A DNA stretch of 64,000 bases. Origin: Sphingobium abikonense NBRC 16140. Lineage in GTDB: Bacteria > Pseudomonadota > Alphaproteobacteria > Sphingomonadales > Sphingomonadaceae. Below, in pieces: positions 35,903 to 44,121 of the stretch (within the stretch, counting starts at the first letter, position 1; the number at the start of each line of letters is the position of its first letter). The position numbers and the translations under genes are program-made. The notes under the pieces were generated by a model. The model ran no database searches and had not been told where the DNA came from. It saw nothing but the letters and a program-made list of their open reading frames with translations. Where the stretch lies: assembly GCF_001598335.1 (NCBI RefSeq), contig NZ_BCYT01000003.1, positions 248,001 through 312,000 on the forward strand, in the 5' to 3' direction.

Positions 35903-36892
35903 TCACATCATCGGCAAGGCGAATTTCAGCAGCAAGGTGCGCTGGAAAAATTCGTGATTGTCGTCGGATATAATCCACAGGATCGGCCGCCCCCCTTCGC
36001 GCGTCACCGTCATCCCTTCAAAATTGTCGGCGAGCAGCGGCGGCGCCAGCCGGGCGAGCGTGCGGCCTTTGAGGATCGTGCCCGGCGACAGGATCGGTGG
36101 CAGGTCGACGATGGCGATCGTCGCGGTGAACAAGTCCTGCAACGTCAGGCGGCGGTGGAGCACCAGCAAGTGGCGCGCATCCAGCGCCACCGCATCGGTC
36201 GGCCTGTATCCCCGGGGCGGGGTATAGCGCAGCGGGACGGGATTGCCGGTTGCGGCATCGGCCGGATCGCCGGGGAAGAGCAGCGCCTCGTGCCGCCCTT
36301 CCGCCGTCATGCCCATTTCGCCGATCGCGATAAAGCGTCCATCGGGCAACCGGGCAAGCGATTCGATTGATCCCGTCTTGGGCCAGGCGGCGATCTGAGG
36401 CCAGGTGCGGCACGCTTCCACCCGCGCGAAACCGGGGCCATAGCGACAGATGGACTGTTGCAGCTCAAAGCCTACCCAGTAGCGATCCGTGGCGGGGTCG
36501 TGGGTCAGCGACTCTGAATCCCACGCCCACCATGGCCGGTGCCGATCCTGCGGGCGAACGGGCAGGGGGGCGATGAACGGTCGGCGCAGATGCGGTCCGT
36601 CGCCGACATGAAATCCCATCAATATGCCCGAATCGCTCAATGCCAGCATTTCGCCGGGCGCTGCGGCCAGCAATGCGGATATGCCGCCAAAGCCGGGATT
36701 GGCGCTCTGCAACTCCCACCCGCCCAGATATGTGAGCGCGCCGATCCTGCGCCGCGCCGGATCGGTGCTGTCCAGCGGCAACGCGCGCACGCTGACCAGC
36801 AACGTCCCGGGGCGCACCGTTTCGGGCTTTCCGGGGTGAGGCGCAGGCCATAGCAGCATCGCCAGCACAAGGATGATCAGGATTCGGCTCAT
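35903..36892 (-). CDS. Phytase-like esterase family protein (PF13449), exported
   Basis: 329 residues from the ATG at 36892 (MSRILIILVLAMLLWPAPH). The mature domain is a beta-propeller-like repeat with the family marks: GISALLAAAPGEMLALSDSG, WWAWDSESLTHDPATDRYWV, GSIESLARLPDGRFIAIGE and DNFEGMTVTREGGRPILWI near the end. These proteins are annotated 'esterase-like activity of phytase', and the true substrate is unknown. It stands alone, converging on rpmB across its terminator. Confidence 0.88.
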   Translation of the reverse strand: MSRILIILVLAMLLWPAPHPGKPETVRPGTLLVSVRALPLDSTDPARRRIGALTYLGGWELQSANPGFGGISALLAAAPGEMLALSDSGILMGFHVGDGPHLRRPFIAPLPVRPQDRHRPWWAWDSESLTHDPATDRYWVGFELQQSICRYGPGFARVEACRTWPQIAAWPKTGSIESLARLPDGRFIAIGEMGMTAEGRHEALLFPGDPADAATGNPVPLRYTPPRGYRPTDAVALDARHLLVLHRRLTLQDLFTATIAIVDLPPILSPGTILKGRTLARLAPPLLADNFEGMTVTREGGRPILWIISDDNHEFFQRTLLLKFALPMM

Positions 36893-37082
36893 CGCCGCCC
36901 CGCTTAGGGCAATATGCGGCAGGACGCAGCAAAGCAGTGACGGGCCGCCATCAGGTGAACGCTGGCTGACAGCGCCATTCAGCGATGGCTCAAACCCGAT
37001 CGGGCATAAAGACGTCAATCAATGGCGAATCCCGTTCTTGACGCTTCGCCGATGAGATATTTTTTCTGGAGGAGCAACCGCC

Positions 37083-37490
37083 ATGAAGATGAAGTTTCTT
37101 GTAAATATGGGAGCCGCTCTCGCGATGGGCGCCGCCTCCCTTGCCGTCACCGCCACGCCCGCCATGGCCCGCGACCATTATCGCGGTTATGATAGGGGCG
37201 ACTATTATCGCGGATACGACCGCGGATATCGCGGCTATCGCGGCGACCATTATCGCGGTTATCGCGGTGAACGCTATTATCGCAACAATTATCGCGGTTA
37301 TCGTGGTGGCTATCGCTGCCGGGATAATGGTACGGGCGGCACCATCATCGGCGCGATCGCCGGGGGCCTGCTCGGTAATGAGGTGGGTCGCAATTCGGGC
37401 CGCTACGGCCGTGGCGACGGTACGGCCGGCGCGATCATCGGTGCTGGCGTCGGCGCCCTCGCCGGCCGCGCGATCGACCGCAACTGCTAA
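37083..37490 (+). CDS. Glycine-zipper protein with tyrosine-rich YRGYRG repeats
   Basis: 135 residues, signal peptide ending near PAMARD (residue 29). A repetitive region (about 31-78) consists of YRGY, DYYRGYDRG and YRGDHYRGYRGERY units. The C-terminal 45 residues contain two glycine-zipper helices, GTIIGAIAGGLLGNEVG and GAIIGAGVGALAGRAIDRNC, very like the lipoprotein at 973-1329. Ribosome site GGAGGAG precedes the ATG. A periplasmic or outer-membrane structural protein is likely; Tyr/Arg/Gly repeats may promote self-association. Confidence 0.85.
   Translation: MKMKFLVNMGAALAMGAASLAVTATPAMARDHYRGYDRGDYYRGYDRGYRGYRGDHYRGYRGERYYRNNYRGYRGGYRCRDNGTGGTIIGAIAGGLLGNEVGRNSGRYGRGDGTAGAIIGAGVGALAGRAIDRNC
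37172..37317 (+). repeat. Imperfect tandem repeat coding for YRGY units
   Basis: Short units around TATCGCGGTTATCGCGG and TATTATCGCGG recur about ten times in the coding sequence. The degenerate copies keep the reading frame, pointing to slippage-driven expansion with selection for Tyr-Arg-Gly. Confidence 0.8.
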
Positions 37491-37513
37491 GCCAGCCTGG
37501 TTAGCCGTAAAGG

Positions 37514-37542
37514 AAGGGCCGTCCCCCGCCGGGGCGGCCCTT
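37514..37542. terminator. Hairpin between convergent small genes
   Basis: The arms AAGGGCCG-T-CCCC (37514-37526) and GGGGCGGCCCTT (37531-37542) pair over 12 bp with one bulged T. The right arm reaches the stop codon of the minus-strand lipoprotein. There is no good T tract, so termination strength is uncertain. Confidence 0.5.
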
Positions 37543-37778
37543 CATTGTGCCGGCTTGCTCTCCGGCGCCTGGCCGCGCTGACGGTCCGCCGCCATGCGCG
37601 CTGCGGGGTTGAGATCCCCCGCCTTGTCGTCCGTCACGCCGACGCGCGCGTCCAGCATCGCTGCGGCTTCATTAAGGGCGCGCGCGTCGCTCGCGCTGAC
37701 GCCGCCCACGCCGTCGCTCTCCGAAGATCCGCATCCGGTCAGCAGTGCCAGAAACATCAGCCCCGACAGATAGCGCAT
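37542..37778 (-). CDS. Small hypothetical lipoprotein
   Basis: 78 residues from the ATG at 37778. The signal RYLSGLMFLALLTGC ends in a lipobox (LTGC, Cys near 16). The rest is hydrophilic and flexible: SSESDGVGGVSASDARALNE, AAAMLDARVGVTD and an Arg/Gln/Pro-rich end. It contains one helix-forming stretch (about 29-43). No family recognised. It lies 78 bases downstream of the Asn/Ala-rich lipoprotein on the same strand and could share its transcript. Confidence 0.7.
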   Translation of the reverse strand: MRYLSGLMFLALLTGCGSSESDGVGGVSASDARALNEAAAMLDARVGVTDDKAGDLNPAARMAADRQRGQAPESKPAQ

Positions 37779-37856
37779 CGGCACTCTCCCATGGAAAAGG
37801 GGCCGCCCCGTTGCCGGAGCGACCCCTTTCGCAAATTCTTCCCTGGTCAGGGACAA

Positions 37857-38075
37857 TTACATCGCGTTCGCGACGTTGTTCGTCGCGTTCGACGCGGCGT
37901 TGGCGGCATCGTCAGCGGCGTTCATCGCGGCGTTCATGGCGTTGTCGGCCGCGTTCGACGCGTTCTCGGCAGCATTGGCAGCCATGTTGGCGGCGTTTTC
38001 TTCGTGGTTGCCACTGCAGGCAGCCAGGCCGAGCGAAGCGGCGAGAACGAGCGAAAGAGCAATCGACTTGGTCAT
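37857..38075 (-). CDS. Small Asn/Ala-rich helical lipoprotein
   Basis: 72 residues. Signal SIALSLVLAASLGLAACSG with lipobox LAAC (Cys near 20). The mature part is about 50 residues, almost all Asn, Ala, Glu, Asp and Met, in units such as NAANMAANAAENAS, NAADNAMNAAMNA and ADDAANAASNATN. The NAA(x)NA period suggests one long amphipathic helix, comparable in size to Lpp or entericidin-type lipoproteins, though not homologous by eye. The function is unknown; an envelope spacer or toxin-antitoxin-like entericidin role are both possible. Confidence 0.8.
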   Translation of the reverse strand: MTKSIALSLVLAASLGLAACSGNHEENAANMAANAAENASNAADNAMNAAMNAADDAANAASNATNNVANAM

Positions 38076-38261
38076 GGGCAACAACCCCTCTCTGAGAAAA
38101 AAAAGATGCAGACCACTCTCGGAGAAAAGCTCACCCCCCATTGCGCCTGCGCCGCGATTCGTACTGCCTTGATCAAGGCAAGGCAATCCCATTCATCGCA
38201 ACGCAAGGCTTTGCGGGGGTCGTTACGCTTGGTTCGTCGCGGAAATGACGGGCATTGACGT

Positions 38262-38281
38262 ATATAAAGATTTCTTTATAT
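38262..38281. promoter_or_regulatory. Perfect inverted repeat operator of the ArsR-type regulator
   Basis: ATATAAAGA and TCTTTATAT are separated by TT (38262-38281), with no mismatch in the 9-bp arms. The site ends nine bases before the regulator's ATG at 38291, where a ribosome site would normally lie, so binding would block transcription or initiation. ArsR-type winged-helix dimers bind this kind of AT-rich palindrome; SahR-type sites have the same look. Confidence 0.8.
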
Positions 38282-38290
38282 GATCGTCTT

Positions 38291-39262
38291 ATGCACTCCG
38301 CTCTCGATATTTTCCGGGCGCTCGGCGACCCGACGCGATTGCGGATCGTGCATTTGCTGCGCGCGATGGAACTGGCGGTGGGGGAAATCGCCCAAGTTGT
38401 CGGGCAAAGTCAGCCCCGCGTATCCCGCCATGTCCGCATCCTTGCCGAAGCTGGCCTTGTCGAACGGCGCAAGGAGGGCAATTGGGTGTTCCTGCGCCTG
38501 GCGCGCGGGCAGGGCATCGCGCCTTTTCTCACGCTGTTCGATCGGATCGAACCTACGCAACCCGAAGCGCTGTGGCAGGCGGCCGATCTTGCGCGTCTGT
38601 CGGCGGTGCGGGCGGAGCGGGCGCGCGCGGCCGAGGCCTATTTTGCCGAACATGCCGACGAATGGGACGCGATCCGCTCGCTCCACGTGCCCGAAGCGCA
38701 GGTCGAAGCGGCAATGACCGCGCTGCTGGCGCGCGAACCAATCGGCCATTTGCTCGACATCGGCACCGGCACCGGACGGATGATCGAATTGTTCGGTGAC
38801 GAAGCGCGCCAAGTGACGGCGCTGGATCGCAGCCCCGACATGCTGCGCCTCGCCCGCGCCAAATTGCCGCAGGACGCTGGCGACAAATATGCGCTGCTGC
38901 TGGGCGATTTCCTGTCCCTGCCGATGGAATCCGGCAGCATCGACACGGTGCTGTGCCATCAGGTGCTTCATTATGCCCAGGCGCCCGAAAGCGTCATTGC
39001 CGAAGCGGCGCGCGTGACCGCGCGCGACGGCCGTGTGCTGATCGCCGATTTCGCCCCGCATCAGCGGGAAGAATTACGCACCCGCGACCAGCATGCGCGG
39101 CTCGGTTTTGCCGATGCCCAGATGGAAGGCTGGTTCGCGGATGCGGGCCTGGTCCTGGAACAGGTGGAACGCCTGCCGGGGCAGGAATTGACGGTGCAAC
39201 TGTGGCTGGGGCGGCGCAAGGGCGCCGATGTCCTGCCGCTCGAACGACGGATATCCGCATGA
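38291..39262 (+). CDS. ArsR-family regulator fused to SAM-dependent methyltransferase domain
   Basis: 323 residues from the ATG at 38291. The N-terminal winged helix (about 1-75) reads FRALGDPTRLRIVHLLRAME and GQSQPRVSRHVRILAEAGL. It lacks the metal-binding ELCVC-type cysteines of ArsR/SmtB sensors (here ELAVGEIAQ). The C-terminal class I methyltransferase domain (about 140-290) has LLDIGTGTGRMIELFG, then ALDRSPDMLRLAR and LCHQVLHYAQAP. This fusion is typically found beside methionine-cycle genes and probably senses SAM or SAH. The ATGA overlap with metF (39259-39262) supports that role. The operator is at 38262-38281. Confidence 0.9.
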   Translation: MHSALDIFRALGDPTRLRIVHLLRAMELAVGEIAQVVGQSQPRVSRHVRILAEAGLVERRKEGNWVFLRLARGQGIAPFLTLFDRIEPTQPEALWQAADLARLSAVRAERARAAEAYFAEHADEWDAIRSLHVPEAQVEAAMTALLAREPIGHLLDIGTGTGRMIELFGDEARQVTALDRSPDMLRLARAKLPQDAGDKYALLLGDFLSLPMESGSIDTVLCHQVLHYAQAPESVIAEAARVTARDGRVLIADFAPHQREELRTRDQHARLGFADAQMEGWFADAGLVLEQVERLPGQELTVQLWLGRRKGADVLPLERRISA

Positions 39263-40167
39263 CCATTGACGATCGCGTGCCCCTTTATGCGGATCTGGCC
39301 GGCGATGCGCGCGTCAGCTTCGAATTTTTCCCGCCCAAGACGGAAAAGATGGAGGCGCAGCTCTGGTCGGCGATCGAAACGCTTGCACCCCTTTCGCCCC
39401 GTTTCGTGTCCGTCACCTATGGCGCGGGCGGATCGACGCGGGAGCGCACGCATAATACGGTCGCCCGGATCGCGCGGGAAACCCCGCTTGCTGCCGCCGC
39501 GCACCTGACCTGCGTCGCCGCCAGCAAGAGCGAGATTGACGAGATTGCCGACGCCTATTGGCAGGCCGGCGTGCGCCATATCGTCGCGTTGCGTGGCGAT
39601 CCGCCTGAACAGGGTGGACGGTTCGAAGCGCATCCCGATGGCTATGCCGGCGCGGCCGATCTGGTCGAAGGGCTGATGAAGCGTCACCCGTTCGAAATTT
39701 CCGTGTCCGCCTATCCCGAGGTTCATCCCGACGCCCGCGATGCGCAAAGCGATCTCGACAATCTCAAGCGCAAGCTGGACGCGGGGGCGACCCGCGCCAT
39801 CACGCAATTCTTCTTCGAACCCGACACCTATTTCCGCTTCATGGATGAGGTGCGCGCCGCCGGCATTGACGCGGAAATCGTGCCCGGCATCATGCCGGTC
39901 GGCAATTTCGCCGCGGTCCAGCGCATGGCGGCCATGTGCAACACCGATGTGCCCGCCTGGATGGGGCGTCTGTTCGAAGGCCTGGACGATCGCCCCGCTG
40001 CCCGGCAGCTGATATCCGCGACGCTCGCGGCGGAACTCTGCCGCAAACTTTATGAAGGCGGCGTGCGCGACTTTCATTTCTATACGCTCAACCGGGCGGA
40101 ACATAGCTATGCGATCTGCCATCTGCTGGGTTTAAGGCCCAAGGTGGCGGCTGAGATAGTGACGTGA
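39259..40167 (+). CDS. metF: Methylenetetrahydrofolate reductase
   Basis: 302 residues from the ATG that overlaps the regulator's stop. It reduces methylene-THF to methyl-THF with FAD for methionine synthesis. Signatures: VSFEFFPPKTEKMEAQLW, SVTYGAGGSTRERTHNT, HLTCVAASKSEIDEIA, IVALRGDPPEQG and AYPEVHPDA. The C-terminal FYTLNRAEHSYAICHLLGL is typical. The next gene (metH first part) uses its product as methyl donor. A repeat element lies just after the stop. Confidence 0.97.
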   Translation: MTIDDRVPLYADLAGDARVSFEFFPPKTEKMEAQLWSAIETLAPLSPRFVSVTYGAGGSTRERTHNTVARIARETPLAAAAHLTCVAASKSEIDEIADAYWQAGVRHIVALRGDPPEQGGRFEAHPDGYAGAADLVEGLMKRHPFEISVSAYPEVHPDARDAQSDLDNLKRKLDAGATRAITQFFFEPDTYFRFMDEVRAAGIDAEIVPGIMPVGNFAAVQRMAAMCNTDVPAWMGRLFEGLDDRPAARQLISATLAAELCRKLYEGGVRDFHFYTLNRAEHSYAICHLLGLRPKVAAEIVT

Positions 40168-40180
40168 TGAATTTCATCAG

Positions 40181-40285
40181 CCGTTCGTCCTGAGTAGCCA
40201 TTGAGCGAAGTCGAAATGGCGTATCGAAGGATAGGCGCTTCGATACGAGGCTTCGACAAGCTCAGCCTCTACTCAGCACGAACGG
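40181..40285. repeat. Sphingomonad palindromic repeat, copy 1 (105 bp)
   Basis: Terminal inverted repeats CCGTTCGTCCTGAGTAG and CTACTCAGCACGAACGG match at 16 of 17 positions. An inner inverted repeat CGTATCGAAG (40220-40229) and CTTCGATACG (40238-40247) is perfect. The core GAGCGAAGTCGAAATGGC recurs in copy 3. It sits between metF and the first metH gene. Confidence 0.9.
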
Positions 40286-40311
40286 ATTTTTCCAAAAGCG
40301 GGGACGAGACG

Positions 40312-41358
40312 ATGACCGCCGAACAGACATTCCGCCAACTGGCCGCCGAAAAGATCCTGATCTTTGACGGCGGCTATGGCACGTCGATCCAGAAACATGG
40401 CCTGACCGAAGCCGATTATCGCGGCGACCTTGACCTGGCGAAGGACCAGAAGGGCAATAACGACCTTCTCTGCCTGACGCGCCCCGACATCGTGGAGGGC
40501 ATCCACACCGCCTATCTCGACGCAGGCGCGGACATGGTCGAAACCAATACGTTCAGCTCGACCAAGATCGCCATGGCCGATTATGGCTGCGAACATCTGG
40601 TCTGGGACATCAATGTCGCCGCTGCGAAGCTGGCCCGTTCGGCGTGCGAAAAGGCAGGCGCGAAGGACGGCAAGCCCCGCTTCGTCTGCGGTTCGATCGG
40701 CCCCACCAACAAGACGCTCTCCATCTCGCCCGACGTCAACGACCCCGCCTATCGCGAAGTCGACTATGATACGCTCAAGGCCGATTATCGTGAGCAATGC
40801 GATGCGCTGATCGCGGGCGGCGTCGATTTCCTACTAGTCGAAACCTGCTTCGACACGTTGAACGCCAAGGCGGCGGGCATGGCCGCGCGCGAAGCGGAAG
40901 CGGCGGCCGGGCGGTCCGTGCCGCTGATGCTCAGCTTCACCATCACCGACATGTCGGGGCGCAACCTGTCGGGCCATACGATCAACGCCTTCTGGTATTC
41001 GCTGCGCCATTTGAAGCCGCTGACCATCGGCGTGAACTGCGCGTTCGGGGCGGACCTCCTGCGCCCCTATCTGGCCGAATTGTCGAAGAATGCCGACACG
41101 CTGATCCTGGCCTATCCCAATGCGGGCCTGCCCAATGAGCTAGGCCAATATGACGAGCGGCCCGAAACCACCGCGAAGCTGATCCGCGACTGGGTGGACG
41201 AGGGGCTGGTCAACATGGTCGGCGGCTGCTGCGGCACGACGCCTGCGCATATCGGCGCGGTGGCGAAGGCGCTGGCCGGTCACAAGCCGCGCGCGGTGCC
41301 CGAACTGCCGGTCGTGACGCGCCTGGCGGGCCTCGAACCCATGCACATCGCGGCGTGA
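40312..41358 (+). CDS. metH: Methionine synthase, homocysteine-binding part (two-gene MetH)
   Basis: 348 residues. It corresponds to the N-terminal homocysteine S-methyltransferase barrel of cobalamin-dependent Met[60 protein letters not shown], then [16 protein letters not shown] and [15 protein letters not shown], whose Cys and CC pair bind zinc. The pterin and cobalamin parts are encoded by the next gene. It has its own start (ATG 40312) and a stop, so it is a genuine separate subunit gene. Repeat copies flank it on both sides. Confidence 0.95.
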   Translation: MTAEQTFRQLAAEKILIFDGGYGTSIQKHGLTEADYRGDLDLAKDQKGNNDLLCLTRPDIVEGIHTAYLDAGADMVETNTFSSTKIAMADYGCEHLVWDINVAAAKLARSACEKAGAKDGKPRFVCGSIGPTNKTLSISPDVNDPAYREVDYDTLKADYREQCDALIAGGVDFLLVETCFDTLNAKAAGMAAREAEAAAGRSVPLMLSFTITDMSGRNLSGHTINAFWYSLRHLKPLTIGVNCAFGADLLRPYLAELSKNADTLILAYPNAGLPNELGQYDERPETTAKLIRDWVDEGLVNMVGGCCGTTPAHIGAVAKALAGHKPRAVPELPVVTRLAGLEPMHIAA

Positions 41359-41383
41359 GAAATAGGGAGGGGATATCTCTCCT

Positions 41384-41461
41384 CCGTTCGCCCTGAGCTT
41401 GTCGAAGGGCTGCACTTTCTTGAAAAAAAGGACTGGGCTTCGACAGGCTCAGCCCGAACGG
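41384..41461. repeat. Sphingomonad palindromic repeat, copy 2 (78 bp, short form)
   Basis: The arms CCGTTCGCCCTGAGCTTGTC and GACAGGCTCAGCCCGAACGG face each other with a few mismatches, extending inward to TCGAAG/CTTCGA. It fills most of the gap between the two metH genes and ends 16 bases before the second start. Confidence 0.88.
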
Positions 41462-41477
41462 AATTGAAGATCGGGAT

Positions 41478-44078
41478 ATGACCACCCAGACCACCGCCAC
41501 TTTCGTCAACATCGGCGAGCGCACCAACGTCACCGGCTCCGCCAAGTTCAAGAAGCTGATCATGGCGGGCGATTATGCCGCCGCCATCGACATCGCGCGC
41601 GAGCAGGTGGAGAATGGCGCGCAGATCGTCGACGTCAACATGGATGAAGGCCTGCTCGACGCGGTCGAGGCGATGACCACCTTCCTCAAGCTCATGACAT
41701 CGGAACCGGACATCAGCCGCGTCCCGGTCATGATCGACTCTTCCAAATGGGAAGTGATCGAGGCAGGCCTCAAATGCGTGTCGGGCAAGCCGGTCGTCAA
41801 CTCGATCAGCATGAAGGAAGGCGAGGAAGCGTTCCTCCATCACGCCCGCCTCTGCATGGCCTATGGCGCGGCCGTCGTCGTCATGGCCTTCGATGAAACC
41901 GGGCAGGCCGACACCAAAGAGCGCAAGGTCGAAATTTGCGAGCGCGCCTACAAGCTGCTCATGAGCATCGGCTTCCCGCCCGAGGACATCATCTTCGACC
42001 CCAATATCTTCGCCGTCGCGACCGGGATCGAGGAGCATAATAATTACGGCGTCGACTTCATCGAAGCCTGCCGCGAGATCAAGGCGCGCTGCCCGCATGT
42101 CCATATTTCGGGCGGCCTCTCCAACTTCTCCTTCTCCTTCCGCGGCAATGAGCCGGTGCGCCGGGCGATGCACAGCGTCTTCCTCTATCACGCCATCCCC
42201 GCCGGGCTCGACATGGCGATCGTCAACGCAGGCCAGCTTGACGTCTATGACGCGATCGATCCCGCGCTGCGCAAGGCGTGCGAGGATGTCCTCCTCAACA
42301 CCGACCCGGAAGCTGGCGACCGCCTCGTCGCGCTGGCGGAAAGCTTCAAGGGCAAGGATGCCGCGTCGGAAAAGGCCGCGCAGGAATGGCGCGGCTGGCC
42401 GGTCGCCAAGCGCCTCGAACATGCGCTGGTCAAGGGCATCGACATGTATGTGGTCGAGGATACGGAGGAAGCCCGGCTCGCCGCCGCCAAGCCCATCGAG
42501 GTGATCGAAGGGCCGCTGATGGACGGTATGAACGTCGTCGGCGACCTGTTCGGCGCAGGCAAGATGTTCCTGCCCCAGGTCGTCAAATCCGCCCGCGTCA
42601 TGAAGAAGGCGGTCGCGCATCTGCTGCCCTATATCGAAGCGGCAAAGGAGCCGGGCGCGAAGGGCAAGGGCAAGATCGTCATGGCCACGGTCAAGGGCGA
42701 CGTCCATGACATCGGCAAGAATATCGTTGGCGTCGTGCTCCAGTGCAACGGCTTTGAGGTCATCGACATGGGCGTGATGGTCCCCTGGCAGGACATCATC
42801 AAGGCCGCGAACGAGAATGATGCCGACATGATCGGCCTGTCCGGCCTCATCACCCCCAGCCTGGACGAAATGGTGACGGTGGCAGCGGAAATGCAGCGCG
42901 CCAACATGACCATGCCGCTGCTGATCGGCGGCGCGACCACGTCGAAGGTTCACACCGCGCTGCGGATCGACCCGGCCTTCACCGGCCCGGTCGTCCATGT
43001 GCTCGACGCCAGCCGCGCGGTGGGCGTGGCGACCGCGCTGGTTTCGGAAACGCAGAAGACGGACTTCGTGCAGAAGACGAAGGCCGATTATGATCATGTC
43101 CGCAAGGCGCGGGAAGGGAAGGGGCAAAGCCAGCTTCTTTCGATCGAGGATGCCCGCGCCAATGGCTTCGAGATGGACGAGGCGCTCAAGGCGCCGCGCC
43201 CGCGCCTGCCCGGCGTACACCGCTTCCCCGACTGGGATTTGAAGGACCTGGTCCAATATATCGACTGGACCCCCTTCTTCCGTGCCTGGGAACTGGCCGG
43301 CAATTATCCCGCAATCCTGGACGATGAGATTGTCGGTGAAAGCGCGCGCAGCCTGTTTGCCGACGCGCAGAAGATGCTCGACAAAATCGTCAACGACAAA
43401 TGGTTGACCGCGCGCGGCGTTTGCGGCCTGTGGCCCTGCCGCCGGGTGGGCGACGACATTATCGTCCATGTCGAGGATGAACGCCACGTCCGCCTGCCCA
43501 TGCTGCGCCAGCAGATCGCCAAGCGGGAAGGGCGGGCGAACATGTGCCTGGCCGACTTCATCAGCCCCCATGGCGACTGGATGGGCGGCTTTGCCGTATC
43601 GATCCACGGCATCGAACCGCATCTCGCCCGCTTCAAGGCGTCAATCGACGACTATTCGGACATTCTTTTGAAAGCCTTGGCGGACCGTTTGGCCGAAGCC
43701 TTTGCCGAGCGGCTGCACCATTATGTCCGCACCGCGCTCTGGGGCTATGCGGAGGGGGAGCAGCTGACCAACGAGGCGCTGATCAAGGAGCAATATCGCG
43801 GCATCCGCCCAGCGCCGGGCTATCCCGCCTGCCCGGAACACAGCCTGAAACCCCTGCTGTTCGACATGCTCGACGCGCATCACGCCACCGGAATTTCGCT
43901 GACCGAAAGCTTCGCGATGCTGCCGACGGCGGCGGTGAGCGGCTTTTATTTCGGCCATGCCCAGGCCGAATATTTCGGCGTCGCCCGCGTCGGCCGCGAC
44001 CAGCTGGAAGATTATGCGCAGCGGCGCGGGATCGATCTCGACACGGCCGAGCGTTATCTGCGCCCCAATCTCGACTGA
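41478..44078 (+). CDS. metH: Methionine synthase, pterin/cobalamin/activation part (two-gene MetH)
   Basis: 866 residues. The order of domains is as in MetH after its first module: pterin-binding ([20 protein letters not shown] at the start), cobalamin-binding ([20 protein letters not shown] with the cobalt ligand His near residue 410) and a C-terminal reactivation domain (about 540-866) including [31 protein letters not shown] and [16 protein letters not shown]. Together with the preceding gene it forms a complete B12-dependent methionine synthase. The two parts are separated by 119 bases holding repeat copy 2. Confidence 0.97.
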   Translation: MTTQTTATFVNIGERTNVTGSAKFKKLIMAGDYAAAIDIAREQVENGAQIVDVNMDEGLLDAVEAMTTFLKLMTSEPDISRVPVMIDSSKWEVIEAGLKCVSGKPVVNSISMKEGEEAFLHHARLCMAYGAAVVVMAFDETGQADTKERKVEICERAYKLLMSIGFPPEDIIFDPNIFAVATGIEEHNNYGVDFIEACREIKARCPHVHISGGLSNFSFSFRGNEPVRRAMHSVFLYHAIPAGLDMAIVNAGQLDVYDAIDPALRKACEDVLLNTDPEAGDRLVALAESFKGKDAASEKAAQEWRGWPVAKRLEHALVKGIDMYVVEDTEEARLAAAKPIEVIEGPLMDGMNVVGDLFGAGKMFLPQVVKSARVMKKAVAHLLPYIEAAKEPGAKGKGKIVMATVKGDVHDIGKNIVGVVLQCNGFEVIDMGVMVPWQDIIKAANENDADMIGLSGLITPSLDEMVTVAAEMQRANMTMPLLIGGATTSKVHTALRIDPAFTGPVVHVLDASRAVGVATALVSETQKTDFVQKTKADYDHVRKAREGKGQSQLLSIEDARANGFEMDEALKAPRPRLPGVHRFPDWDLKDLVQYIDWTPFFRAWELAGNYPAILDDEIVGESARSLFADAQKMLDKIVNDKWLTARGVCGLWPCRRVGDDIIVHVEDERHVRLPMLRQQIAKREGRANMCLADFISPHGDWMGGFAVSIHGIEPHLARFKASIDDYSDILLKALADRLAEAFAERLHHYVRTALWGYAEGEQLTNEALIKEQYRGIRPAPGYPACPEHSLKPLLFDMLDAHHATGISLTESFAMLPTAAVSGFYFGHAQAEYFGVARVGRDQLEDYAQRRGIDLDTAERYLRPNLD

Positions 44079-44086
44079 TCGACATG

Positions 44087-44112
44087 GGGCGGTGCGCGAT
44101 CGCGCATCGCCC
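44087..44112. terminator. Symmetric hairpin between convergent metH and porin genes
   Basis: A self-complementary stretch (GGGCGGTGCGCGAT then CGCGCATCGCCC) forms a 12-bp stem with one G-T pair and almost no loop. It lies in the 43 bases between two convergent stops. No T tract is present, so it may stop transcription only weakly. Confidence 0.4.
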
Positions 44113-44121
44113 GCATGCCGG

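Noticed and set aside
41280-43622. 780-residue minus-strand ORF opposite metH
   Set aside because: Shadow of metH; the sense frame contains all MetH motifs.
40312-44078. Two metH genes as one gene broken by a frameshift
   Set aside because: Each part has its own start and full domains, with 119 non-coding bases between; a natural two-gene arrangement is the simpler reading.
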